Source: Proteromonas lacertae (Eukaryota; Sar; Bigyra; Opalinata; Proteromonadidae). From it: a DNA stretch of 64,000 nucleotides. Shown here piece after piece: positions 35,153-46,034 of the stretch (positions within the stretch are counted from its first letter, which is position 1; every line of letters begins with the position of its first letter). The stretch covers positions 124,001 to 188,000 of the forward strand of contig NGBS01000293.1 in assembly GCA_002245135.1 (NCBI GenBank), given 5' to 3'. A model generated the notes under the pieces. The model saw nothing but the letters and a program-made list of their open reading frames with translations, was not told where the DNA came from and ran no database searches. A program made the position numbers and the translations under genes.

Positions 35153-35662
35153 ATTCTCTTATGCTTTTATTCACTTTTCTTATCATCTTTATGTAAATAT
35201 ATAAACAAAAATAACGAAATTCAATTTTTATCAAAATTTTGAATAACCCAAAACTTAAAATGTGAAAAACATTCTATATATCAATATTGAAGATTATATT
35301 GGTATATAAATCCATTCATTATGCTCAATGAAGATGAAATAGTTACATTATTTGCTATTGATATATGTAATTTCTTATTCTACCCATTTATTACATCTTT
35401 CTCAATCTAATCAAAATATACACATCTGAAATAAATAAATATTTTATTAAAATTATTATAGCTATTAATACGGTTTCTTTCTTTTATCTGTTTGAAATTG
35501 AACTGTAAAACGATTTCTCTTCAGACATATCTGGCTGACTCATTTGAGATTGAGAATTAAACTCACTATTAGCTTTATTACCTTTACTATTCAATATTGC
35601 TGAACCTTGTGATCTAGAAGATGCACTTCTCGTCTTTCTTGGAGAATCACTCGAAGGAGAAA
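33070..35662 (-). repeat. Segmental duplication unit, copy B (inverted partner of 1,657-4,250)
   Basis: It carries the BTB-Ig-SPRY unit, the spacer upstream of it and the last ~180 bp of the CCDC42-like coding sequence, all inverted relative to copy A. Homology stops abruptly at about 35,662, inside the CCDC42 fragment, and at about 33,075, next to the SPRY stop codon. Confidence 0.85.
35482..35662 (-). pseudogene. Fragment of the CCDC42-like gene 3' end
   Basis: The minus strand here matches the last ~60 codons of the CCDC42-like gene (Ser-rich tail, SPRKTRSASSRSQGSA region) and its stop codon. No upstream exons are present, so it is a truncated passenger of the inverted duplication. It differs from the source at a few sites near the stop. 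Confidence 0.85.
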
Positions 35663-35833
35663 TAGATGTTTAACTTGTAGTGCAATATCTGAAAGTGATG
35701 AAGGTTATAATGGTATTAATTATGAATGAAATATTGTGTTGAAGTGTTATAGTTGAAGATGGAATATTTTTAAATTGTGATTCGCTCATTATTGCATTTG
35801 TTGTTAAACCAGGACTTTTCACTATGCACTATC

Positions 35834-35977
35834 ATGTACACTGGTGTAGTAAATATTCCGTACAGTGGTGAGAGTAGCAATCTAAGTGAAGATATAAAAT
35901 CTATAAATGAAAGGTTAAACAGTTTATTCAATGAAATAAAAAGGATTGGTGATAATTCACATTATTGGATTTTGTAG
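35834..35977 (+). CDS. Small open frame, 47 residues, doubtful
   Basis: ATG 35834 to TAG 35975-35977 encodes a short charged peptide (MYTGVVNIPYSGESSNLSED...). Its composition is like the coding regions here rather than spacer, and it could be the remnant of a last exon. It matches no family I know and lies in an otherwise empty stretch (35,663-36,165). Treat as hypothetical. Confidence 0.25.
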   Translation: MYTGVVNIPYSGESSNLSEDIKSINERLNSLFNEIKRIGDNSHYWIL

Positions 35978-36165
35978 ATAATATTTTTTATTACTTATAA
36001 TCAAAAACTAATTATATTATGATAATTGTTAATTCTTTCTTTTTTTAATGTTAAACAATAAACACAATTTTTGGATTGATAATGAATTAATATATTCATT
36101 CAATTATTTTCTGTTAATTTTATCACAACCAATAAACAAAAACAATATATTAATATTTATAATTA

Positions 36166-39100
36166 TCATGGAGATTCTATTGGACCAGGTAATCTGGTTT
36201 CTATAATAATTAAATAACTATATAAATATATACTTTGAGGTGTTTGAACTTCTATTTCTTTCTCAGTTTCTTTCTCATTATCATTTTCGTTATATTCATT
36301 TTCGTTTTGATGGTTTTCTATTTCAGGTGTTTGGTTATTATCATTTGCTATAATCACTGCATTTTCATTATTATTCTCATTCTGAATATCATCAACATTT
36401 TCAAGTTGTTTATTTTCTTCTTCTTTTCTTTCTTCTTCTTCCTTTTCTACTTCTTCTTCTTTTGAATTGTTCGTTGTTTCTAGTTGTTGTTGTTGTTCTA
36501 CTACTTCTTCTTTCTTTTGATTATTCACTCTTTCATTATCTTCTTGAGCAGCATTTGTTTCACTTTTAATCTCATCCTCTTTCTTATCTATTGAATTTCT
36601 TTTAATCATATTCACATCATTATCATCATCAATGTTATTATCATCATCTATTTTTAATTTATCATTTGTAATTAATTCAATCAACTTATCATTCTTTTCT
36701 TTAGATATTAATTTACAATCTATTATTATTGTACACATAGTGGTGTAAGATTGTTCAATATATGTATCGATATCTTGGTCATTTTTATACACTTTATGTA
36801 ATAAATGATACCATCTTAACATCTTCACTAATAACTCTGAAAAGTCTTCTCTAATGATCAATTCATCAATTCTGAAACATAATAACTATTCAAATAATAA
36901 TTACTAATAATAAATATACTGAAGATAGTAATTTTGAACATTTTGAACATAACTGTAATCCATTAATTATCTCATCTGATGTTAAATCTTCTCCACTCAA
37001 TTTACGAAGTATTGGATTCTTGATAATTGAATGGCTCTTTGATTTTGTTACAATATTGGAGAGAAGTGGAATGATTATTACTTCAATAATCTCTTTATAG
37101 AGTGATATTGAGATGTGTTTGATATTTTCATTACATAATATCTTCTACATAATAATAAAATAGTAATAAATATATACTGTAAATGCTTTTATTGATAATT
37201 CTTTTATGATTAATCTATTATCCATTCCACATACACATAAACTGTTTAAAAATGAATTAACTAAGTTGATATGTAAATCTCTTTCTTGTTGTGGATATGA
37301 TTGAATACTATTCAATAAATTATTCACTATTGTTATTATTGAACTAATAGATTTAGCTATCAAATTACAATTAATATTAAAGAAAAATCAAATCATAATA
37401 ATAATAATAAAAAGATATTCAACTGATAATCCTTGTAAACGATAATAATAGTTAATTAATTCAATCATTTTACCATATACATTCAAATCAGTATATTCAT
37501 AACATAACATTTCACATAATATATCAAAGCATTGTCTAGATGATGGTGGATTTACACTTGTCTTTTCTAGTAATGTTAATATTGGAGATAATTGTTTTTC
37601 CGTACTAAATCTGAATGATTCTATCTTCACTATTCTTGCTAAACCTCTAGTTATTTGAATTACCAATTTGTTACATATTTCATTCTCCAGATTGGCTAAT
37701 AGTTCATATAATTGAAATGATAAAGTTAATGTTTTATATTTGAATAGCAATACTGATGTTATTGTTAAAACACTTTCTATTATTCCTTCTAAGGTGTAAT
37801 TCAACTTGGATGTATTTGTTAGAACAATAATTAATGAGTTACGATACTATACAATAAATAAATAAATATAAATATAAATATAAATATATATATATACAGC
37901 AGGAATAAGTGATTCAAAATGTGATTCAGCGTTACAAATCACTTCACTGAACAACAATGCACCAAAATATGGAGTAGGAGGAATAGTATATATTGAAGAA
38001 ATTGCATTATTAGACATCTTTCTAAGTCCATCTTCTGATCGTATATCTACACCAATTTCCATCTGTAAAGCGCTTATTAAGTAGTCAATACAGTCATCTC
38101 CTATCTTTGTTATTGATTCTATCACATTTTCCATATGGCAATTCTCTATACATCTTTCAACTAATAATAATTTTACTACTTCTAAATCTAATAATGAATT
38201 CTCATTCCATTTCACTAGGATTGGTTCTTCAAACTATTTAAACATAATATATATATATATATATACAAAGTCTTGTTGAGTAGTTTGATAATCTCCAAAT
38301 ATATATGAAAAGAATCCAGTATATTCTTTCTCATTAGCTTGGTCTAAAATACTATCAAACTGTTTTCTTTCATCTTCCATTAATAAGTCATATTTCATAT
38401 GGAAAATGAAGGGAGGAAGCAAATTGACACGATATAGAATACATAATATATGAACCTATAAATATAAATATAAATATATAAATATATAAAATATACAATC
38501 CAATTCCATCCACCTTGAATAGCCATACATGTTGAATTAATCAAACAAAACAACAACTTCAAACTATTCATCGCCTTTTGATTACTACCAAACTCCAATA
38601 CTCTTTGAATATAAGATGATGTAAATGTTGGACTATCTAATGGAGATAATAATATTGTTTGTTCACATAATCGTGTAATTATTGTATCAATGAGAGTGTA
38701 TAACTTATAGAATGATCCAATTTGGTATAACATCTTCAGCCCATTTTCACATAGTGAATATAACCCATCAGTTTCATGAATAATGGAGAAATATGTTGTG
38801 TCAAATGTTTTCCATAATGATGTAACCATTTCATGATCATATATTGATATATATGTTAATGGTTCATATTCCATCATCTGCATCTGACCAAATTGAGGAT
38901 TTTTGCGGATTGTTCTGATCTGGTCTCTATAAGATTCTAATCTTAATTCATCTGAGGATGTGTCTGAAGTACAGATCTGTTCACATGCTATTGAATTGTA
39001 AATATCTTCCAGGAATTCATCAGGTAAATCTTTTTCTTGTTTTACTTCACCACCTCCATAATTTCTATTCACTTTGATAAATTCAGCTTTTTTCATTCTT

Positions 39101-41059
39101 CTTTCAGGTTTCATCTATATATTTATATATATAATAACTAAACAAACAATAACTATATATACATTTGGATTATGTAAATCAGTATTCAACATAATAATCG
39201 AAAATGTCAAACAGAATGCTACATCTGAAGTAGTAATAAATTCTTTTTCTAAACAGTTTTTGCATACTTCATCACTAAATGCTTGAACTATTGCATCTAT
39301 CTGTTGAGCTTCTCCTGGCAATCTAAAACATTCTAAAAACATTCTTAAATTGTCTAATAATTTTTGATTATTGAAATCGAATGTTTTAACATATTCTTTA
39401 AGCACTTCTTTATTAAAATCATTTGTTGTTGTTCCTATATATTCACCTATCAATTTCTTATTTAGACCAGAAGTATATCTAAATAATTCAGCCACTTCTT
39501 TTGGGCTTGGTGGGTTTGAAAGCAATTTTATATCTTGAAAGAACTGTAAACCACTTTTTGGATTATCATTAAATATAGATATTCCTTTTTGTAATGTTTT
39601 TCTATCATTCTTTTTATCAATTAACATTTGAGTTGTCATTCTATGTTGCTTTGTGCAATCTATAGCTTCAGTTACACATTCTTTCAATCCTTTACATCGA
39701 TTATAACTACATTCTAATCCTCTATTCATTATAGCTATTGAATAGTCACTTTGACTGTAATTATTAGTCGCTCGTTGACTTAAACATTGATATAATAATT
39801 CACATAACGGATATTTTTTTGGATCACAATCATAATTAACATATAAATCAATAATGAAAGTATTATCACTGAACAGATCATATAATACATCCAACATTGT
39901 TGTTAATTGAACAGAACTTTCAGGTGAATTCAATCCTTTGAAGAATATGTGTATAAAATATAATTCTATTTGATATTTATTAATCTCTCTATATTCAATT
40001 AATAATATATAAATATTTCTCAAAGCATGGTAGAATAAGATTGGAGCTAGGTTATTTTGATATATTTTTATTAAATAGAATGGTAAATTCTCATTTAACA
40101 TGTTTCTATATTCTTCATTATTCAATACTAATTCCTTTGATTGAGTCAATATTATTGATAATAATTCCAAACATAATAATCTTACATTCATTAAACTATC
40201 TTCAGATATTCCTCCACCAACTGCATCTGGGTTTATACGGTAGATAAAGTAGTTTAATGTCTTCAAGCCTGTTTCAAATCCTGGAACATTTTTTCTAATT
40301 TCTTCTTCTTCATCATCGATTTTTTCATTATTGTTGTTTCTTTTCATTATTATATTGGTGTGATAGAAATAAGACACTCTTTTGTATAGATGATGAATGA
40401 TATCTTTCAATTCTTCTTCTGATAGTGAACGTAGGAATGTAGAATATCCAACATCATAAGTACCAATTAAAATTGTGTTTATAATCTCCCAAATGTGATC
40501 ATCATCTAAACAAATTCCTACTTTACTGATATAGAGGTATGTTAAAAACTTAATAATCTTCATTAGTACCTTTTCATCATCGACTTTGTCTGTAGCATCG
40601 AATTTGCATTGAGATACAGCATCTACTGTGTTATTCAATGCATCTCCTATATTCTCTAACTCTGGTTTTAAAATGTCATACTGTATAAATACAGAGAGTG
40701 CGTCTAATATGGAATTGACTATTGGACCATTTACTTTTGAACAGGAAATGAGAGAAATAAACGGTTTTAATAGTTCAAATGCTGTCAAAGATGGGTTTTC
40801 TATTTGAAATATATACATGAAATATGATACTATTGAAATTATTGGATACTGTGGAAGTGAGCTTTTTAATCTCCAATATTGCATCATTTTCAGCAGAAAT
40901 ATCTTCATTGTTTCCTTTAACATATCTCTAAAGAATAGAACATATATAAAACAATACATTCGTAAACAATGAACTCCAAAATAAACTCTGCCTAAGAGAC
41001 TCTGTAACACCGCGTATTTGCTTGAGTATAATCTCAAGATCATGTTTTTCAAATTTCAT
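36166..41059 (-). CDS. Large Arf guanine-nucleotide exchange factor with Sec7 domain (GBF/BIG type)
   Basis: Ten exons from ATG 41059 encode about 1,500 residues. The Sec7 domain spans the exon 2/3 junction: the linker GISIFNDNPKSGLQFFQD, then the catalytic-Glu loop MFLECFRLPGEAQQID, FSIIMLNTDLHNPN and, after a 48-nt intron, MKKAEFIKVNRNYGGG. Long helical regions lie on both sides, as in GBF1 and BIG proteins (DCB-HUS before, HDS after), and the C-terminus is acidic, Asn/Gln-rich and disordered. These proteins load GTP on Arf at the Golgi or trans-Golgi and start COPI or clathrin coat assembly. The N-terminus MKFEKHDLEIILKQIRGVTE comes from a separate 107-nt first exon. Most introns are 25-51 nt GT-AG. 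The one near 37,33x-37,418 fits no GT-AG solution and begins ATATCTTTTT, like the AT-AC intron in Sec10. Confidence 0.88.
37365..37418 (-). other. Candidate second AT-type (U12-like) intron
   Basis: On the minus strand the sequence from 37418 reads ATATCTTTTT, identical over 10 nt to the Sec10 AT-AC intron start, and TTCTTTAAT (one mismatch to the U12 branch site) follows at 37384-37376. The frames on both sides demand a phase-2 intron. Ends that keep frame are AT-AA at 37365 (12 nt after the branch A), AT-AG at 37344 and AT-AC at 37332. I cannot choose between them. Confidence 0.45.
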
Positions 41060-41191
41060 GCAGATTGCTTCTCTATCAAGTTCAAAATAATTGAAAAACT
41101 AGAAATTTAAAAAAATTGGCTTGAGTGTCAAAATAGAATTGAACATTTCGATTTTTTGTTGTATGATCACAAGGAGGGTTTAAAATAAACA

Positions 41192-41945
41192 ATGTCTGTT
41201 AATTCAAAATACGATGATGAAACAGCTTATGATGTTTATAAGACTGTATCCTATCGAATTCAAACACCTTATCCTGGGTTATCTGAAGTATTGAAATAAA
41301 TTATAAAATTGATAGATATCTCTGGCTGGTGAGTTGATTCAAATATCTGGATTTACTGCAAGTGGTAAGTCAACAGTATGATTTATTCTTCTTAAGATTT
41401 AGGTTGTTTATACAATTATTTCAAAAGTTATTCTACCTAGTGAATACGGTGGTAAATGGTCAGACAGTCACTTTGTTAGATTTAGAGAATAGATTTGATA
41501 TTTTAAGAATGATTTCTATATTAGAACAATGCTTATCAGAATTTCCTGGTATTTAATAGATATTTAAAATGTAAATAGAAGCTGCAAGTAATTTAGAAAC
41601 AATAATAACAAATTCTTTAGAAAGATTAGTAATTCATTCTTGCAACACACTTTTCACATTATATATGACAATGATATCATTAACAGATTATAATGGCTTA
41701 CTGGTGATTGACAGTTTATTCCCATTTGTTGCTTGGAAATATCAAGAGAAACTATTTCAACTTGTGATATTACAATTTAGCAGAATATTAAAGAATGCTT
41801 GTTCTATAATAGCTACTAAACCAAGTATAACTGATTATTATATTCTTTAGTTTTACCATCAAAATCTGATACTACTGGAAGAGGAATAAACTATATGGGA
41901 AATATTTGGAATAATTTAATAACTAAATATGTTGATTTATCATAA
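41192..41945 (+). CDS. XRCC2: RAD51 paralogue, XRCC2-like
   Basis: Five exons (41192-41287, 41316-41375, 41403-41548, 41579-41824, 41851-41945) encode about 213 residues. The Walker A loop is GFTASGKST and the Walker B strand GLLVIDSL. The spacing from LPSEYGG to FDILRMISILEQ aligns without gaps to human XRCC2 (LPKSEGG to FDMLRLVTILE), and the C-terminal part has the expected RILKNACSIIATKP. XRCC2 works in homologous recombination with other RAD51 paralogues. Exon 3 holds one surplus base within GGTGGTAAATGG (about 41,447-41,458): the family alignment needs it skipped, otherwise a stop follows 30 nt later. It starts only 133 bp from the divergent Sec7 gene, so a shared bidirectional promoter is plausible. 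Confidence 0.8.
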
Positions 41946-42037
41946 TTAATAATATATTCGTTTTAGAAATGTTTGTCATGATTTGATCTAAATCGCACTT
42001 TGGCGCTAATTTTTTTAACTTCAAATTAACACATAAA

Positions 42038-43998
42038 ATGTCTATTGGTTTAAGCAGCGGTTCTTTGAGAGCAATATCTTCAGGTCAACAAGTTGACAGT
42101 CCTGTTTGTCAAGTATAATTCTACCTATCTATGAATAGTTGATCCAAATCAAACCAGTTGCTGTAGGAAAAGAAAGATTTAGGTATTACTAATATTGCTA
42201 TATGTGTAGACTTCTAGTTTCAGATGGTGATAATGTAATGCAAGGTTTATTAGCTTCACAACACAATCAAATGGTGAAATCAGGTCAATTATCAGAAGGA
42301 GCTATAATACAAATCAAGAGTTATTCTATTAGTTATGTTAAAGACACTTCACTTTTAGTCGTTCTTCAATTCGATATTATATCATTAGCCAATGAAACAA
42401 TTGGTGATCCAAAGCCAATTGCAGCATCATCAGTTCCTCAGCAGCAGCAACAACCCGCTCGTCCAGTCCAACCACCCGTACAACAACAACAACAACAAAA
42501 TTCATATCAACAACCACCTCCACCTTCATATCAACAACAACAACAACCATTACCAAACTATAACAACAACAATAATAATTACAACAACATCAAACCAGAT
42601 ATCAAACCTCAATCATCTTCATCAATCTTGCCAATGGCTCCACCAGGTGCAGTTATTACTCCAATCTGTGATTTAAATCCATACATCAACAAATGGACCA
42701 TCAAAGCAAGAGTAACGAATAAAAGTTCAATAAGAACATGGAATAATGCAAGTGGACCAGGAAAGCTCTTTTCTATTGATTTGTTAGATGATAGTGATAA
42801 TGAAATAAGAGGAACTTTCTTTAAAGAAGATGTAGATAAGTTTTACACTAATATAGAAGTGAATGAAATATATACATTCTCAAATGGTGTTGTAAAAACC
42901 GCTAATAAAAGGTTTAACACTTTAAATAATCAATATGAAATATCGTTCAATTCTCATACTGAAATAGCTCATGTACAAAATGATAATACAATTAAAGAAC
43001 AGATTTATAGATTTATGAAAATTGGTGAAGTTCAAAATCAACCAGAACATACAAATATTGATGTTATTGGAATTGTTAAATCAACAACTCCATCTATCAA
43101 TTTAAGAAGTAAAGCAGGAAAGGATTTTACAAAGAAAGATTTATTTATAGTAGATGATAGTCAATATGATATTAAAGTAACACTATGGGGAGATGATGCT
43201 TTGAAATATGATACAGAATTACACGATGATGATGTTTTAGCAATTAAGAATCTAAGAGTATCTGATTTTGGTGGAGGTAAATCTTTATCAGCTGGTAATG
43301 ATACATCCATTATGATTAATCCTCCAAATATACCAGAAGCTGAAGCTTTGATTAATTGGTATAATTCTGAAGGAAAAACTTTACCAACCAATAGTTTGAG
43401 TAATAATCAAGGTGGCGGTAGTGGTCCAAGACAGAGAAAGACATTAATTGAGTTCGATAATGATCATGTCACTCAGATGATTCAAGAACAGAAAGATCCA
43501 GCTAAAGGTCCAAGCATCAATGTCAAAGCAATCATAACAAGAATTAAACATGATATAGATCCTTGGTATCCAGCTTGTTCTGCTGAGCCTGAACCTGGTC
43601 AGCTAAAATGCAATCGAAAGGTTGTGGTAGATGCTGATCATAATTGGGTTTGTGAAAAATGTAATAAAACATTAGCTAAATGTAATTATAGGTTTATTAT
43701 GTCTATTACTATCGCTGATCATACATCTTCGCAATATTTGACAATTTTTGATGAGGAAGCGAAATCTTTGTTAGGACATGATGCAAATGAAATGCAACAA
43801 TTGAAAGAACAAGATAATAATGCTTATGAAGGAATCTTTCAAGAAGTTACTCTAACTGAACATGCATTTTGGATCACTGCAAAATCTGAAATGCAAATGG
43901 ATGTAGAAAGAATAAGAAGAGTTGGTAGAAGAATATCTCCCATTAATTATGTTGATGAATGTAAGAGTTTATTAGAATTAATTAAACAATATAATTAG
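42038..43998 (+). CDS. RPA1: Replication protein A large subunit (RPA70)
   Basis: Three exons (42038-42112, 42139-42182, 42210-43998) give 635 residues, close to human RPA1 (616). The N-terminal OB fold (ERFRLLVSDGDNVMQG) is followed by a Gln/Pro/Asn-rich linker and the DNA-binding OB folds (INKWTIKARVTNKSSIRTWN, IGIVKSTTPSINLR). The C-terminal domain keeps the zinc ribbon cysteines in WYPACSAEP, LKCNRK and WVCEKCNK, then NYRFIMSITIADHT. RPA coats single-stranded DNA in replication, repair and checkpoint signalling. Both introns are very short (26 and 27 nt). It lies between XRCC2-like and RAD17 on the same strand, 92 bp from the former and 113 bp from the latter. All expected domains are present. 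Confidence 0.95.
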
Positions 43999-44111
43999 AG
44001 AGTAAAACTGTTTTATATACTATATGATATATTATTTTTCTTGTTGTATGTGTTTATTATCTTCAAAATTAGTTTGGCGGGAAACGGATCAATTTTAAAA
44101 AGAATTTAAAA

Positions 44112-45848
44112 ATGAGTCAAACTCACAGCAGAAAGAGAAGAAAGATCAGTGAGCTAGTTCAAATAACACCAAGCAACACATATTTACCGTTTATAACAAA
44201 ATATACTCCTAAAACGACTTCTGATGTCTTAATCACCCAAAACAAAAGGAAAGAAATAACAGATTGGATTGACCAATCTATTTCAACTAAAAACTATTCA
44301 AAAATATTATTTCTATATGGAAGCTTAGGGATTGGCAAAGTATAGCTATTTATGAATATATTTAATAGTCTACATTGATTGAAACCTATTGTAGAGAGAA
44401 AAATATAGAAATGATGGAATGGAAAGACAGAGCAATAGGCGGATCTCTAGTTAAAACAAAACTACCGTGGGAAGAAGAACTAAAATTCCAGCTACTATCA
44501 GAAATACCATATCAATCACAATATGACGATTTGATATCATACATCCATCATTTAGCATATAATCAGCCAAAGAATCCATCTGTTGGTTTAATTATAGATT
44601 TACCTGATACAATATTGAATCTATCATCCACATATATCGATAGAGAGAAATTCAAAAATGAATTACATCTATTCAACAAGATCAGTAGAATTCCTCTAAT
44701 TTTTATAATATCTTATCCATGTGATAGTTCTCATGAAATTGATCAATATATATCCAAAATATTCCTACTGAATCCTTTTAATTATAATCCTAAATCTAAT
44801 CCTCAAGATATATCCTTTATCAATGTGAGAGAAGTAACAGATAAGAGAATTGAGAAAGTATTAAAACATATTGTGGATAAAGAGCATAAACATATATCTA
44901 AAGACTTAATAAACGAAATAGTAGAATATGGAAGTGGTGATTTGAGAAAAGCTATTGTTCAACTGGAATTCTATTGTAATGTATATATTTATGTATATAT
45001 TATATTTATATAGTCAACATTTCCAATATATTCTTCATCTTTGTCATTTAGTAGTTCAGACGATTTGTCACTGAGTTTTTGTAGTAATAACAGTGTTTTA
45101 GATGGTTCATTAGATAGTAGTAACACTTCCACTCAATTTCTAACAGATTTCCATATTTTAAGGAAAATATTATATAATAAAATCTCCTTTACTAATAATG
45201 TATATATATTATCATAATATTAATATCGATTTATAGTGTATTTATGATTATTGTACAAATTATAATAATTTATCATACTCTTTATATGAACACAATATTG
45301 AGTCATATACGAATATAGAAGATTGGAGTGAATATATGAATTTATTATCTGAAACGAATAAATATTCAACTTCTTTGGACAAAGATTTGAATGAGTGTTA
45401 TTGTGATATTATAGCTGGTGCTAATAACTACTGTAATAAACAGCCAAAGGCATTATCATTTAAACCATTGAAATCTCCTAAAATATATCAAATACAAAAA
45501 CTGAATAAACAACATTTACAAACATGGAATTGTTTTTTACAGGGTATTATAGGTAATAGTGAATGTATACAGTTTTATATATATTTATTCATAGTTCATT
45601 TGAATAAGAATGAAATGTCTGATTTTGTTATTTGTTTTCCATATAGAACTCTTAAGTATATTAAATTATATAATATTATGAATAGTTTAACTCCAAATCA
45701 ATTTAATTTTATAAACCAAGTGAGTAATAGAAGATATAAATTTGATAATTGGATATACAATCCTGATAATCAAATCACTGATAGAACTGATGATGAAATT
45801 ACTAAAGAGATTATGGAAATGGACGATATAGGCGAATTTAGTGATTAG
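44112..45848 (+). CDS. RAD17: RAD17-type checkpoint clamp loader
   Basis: Four exons (44112-44339, 44369-44980, 45014-45199, 45237-45848) encode about 545 residues. A 29-nt intron splits the Walker A loop: FLYGSLGIGK joins STLIETYCREKNIEM, followed by EWKD, as in RAD17 (…GKTTT...EW). The FPFxxKY-like start is FITKYTPKTTSDVLI. Sensor and lid helices include EIVEYGSGDLRKAIVQLEFY. RAD17 replaces the RFC1 subunit in the loader of the 9-1-1 clamp, which marks damaged DNA for ATR signalling; RPA-coated DNA is its landing site, and the RPA1 gene is next door. The C-terminus ends in an acidic stretch (ITKEIMEMDDIGEFSD). A Ser-rich insertion sits in exon 3. Confidence 0.88.
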
Positions 45849-46034
45849 TTATATTCACACTATTCATGTAATTTTATGTATTAAATTGATGAAATATATT
45901 TTTTTCATTTCTATTTAATATATTTTAATTGTAATTAGTTGTTTGAATATTTTCAAATTCAAATTCAAATTAAAAAAACGATTTTCTATCCCAAAAATTA
46001 ACCCCAAATTTGATTAAAACATTAATTCAAATTT

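Noticed and set aside
1657-35662. BTB-SPRY units as a mobile element
   Set aside because: I see no terminal repeats, target-site duplications, transposase or reverse transcriptase. The unit keeps its intron in all copies, so it was copied as DNA by segmental duplication.
41449-41470. A 16-nt intron (GTAAATGGTCAGACAG) in the XRCC2-like gene
   Set aside because: It would keep frame, but it removes residues that align without gaps to XRCC2; skipping one base fits better.
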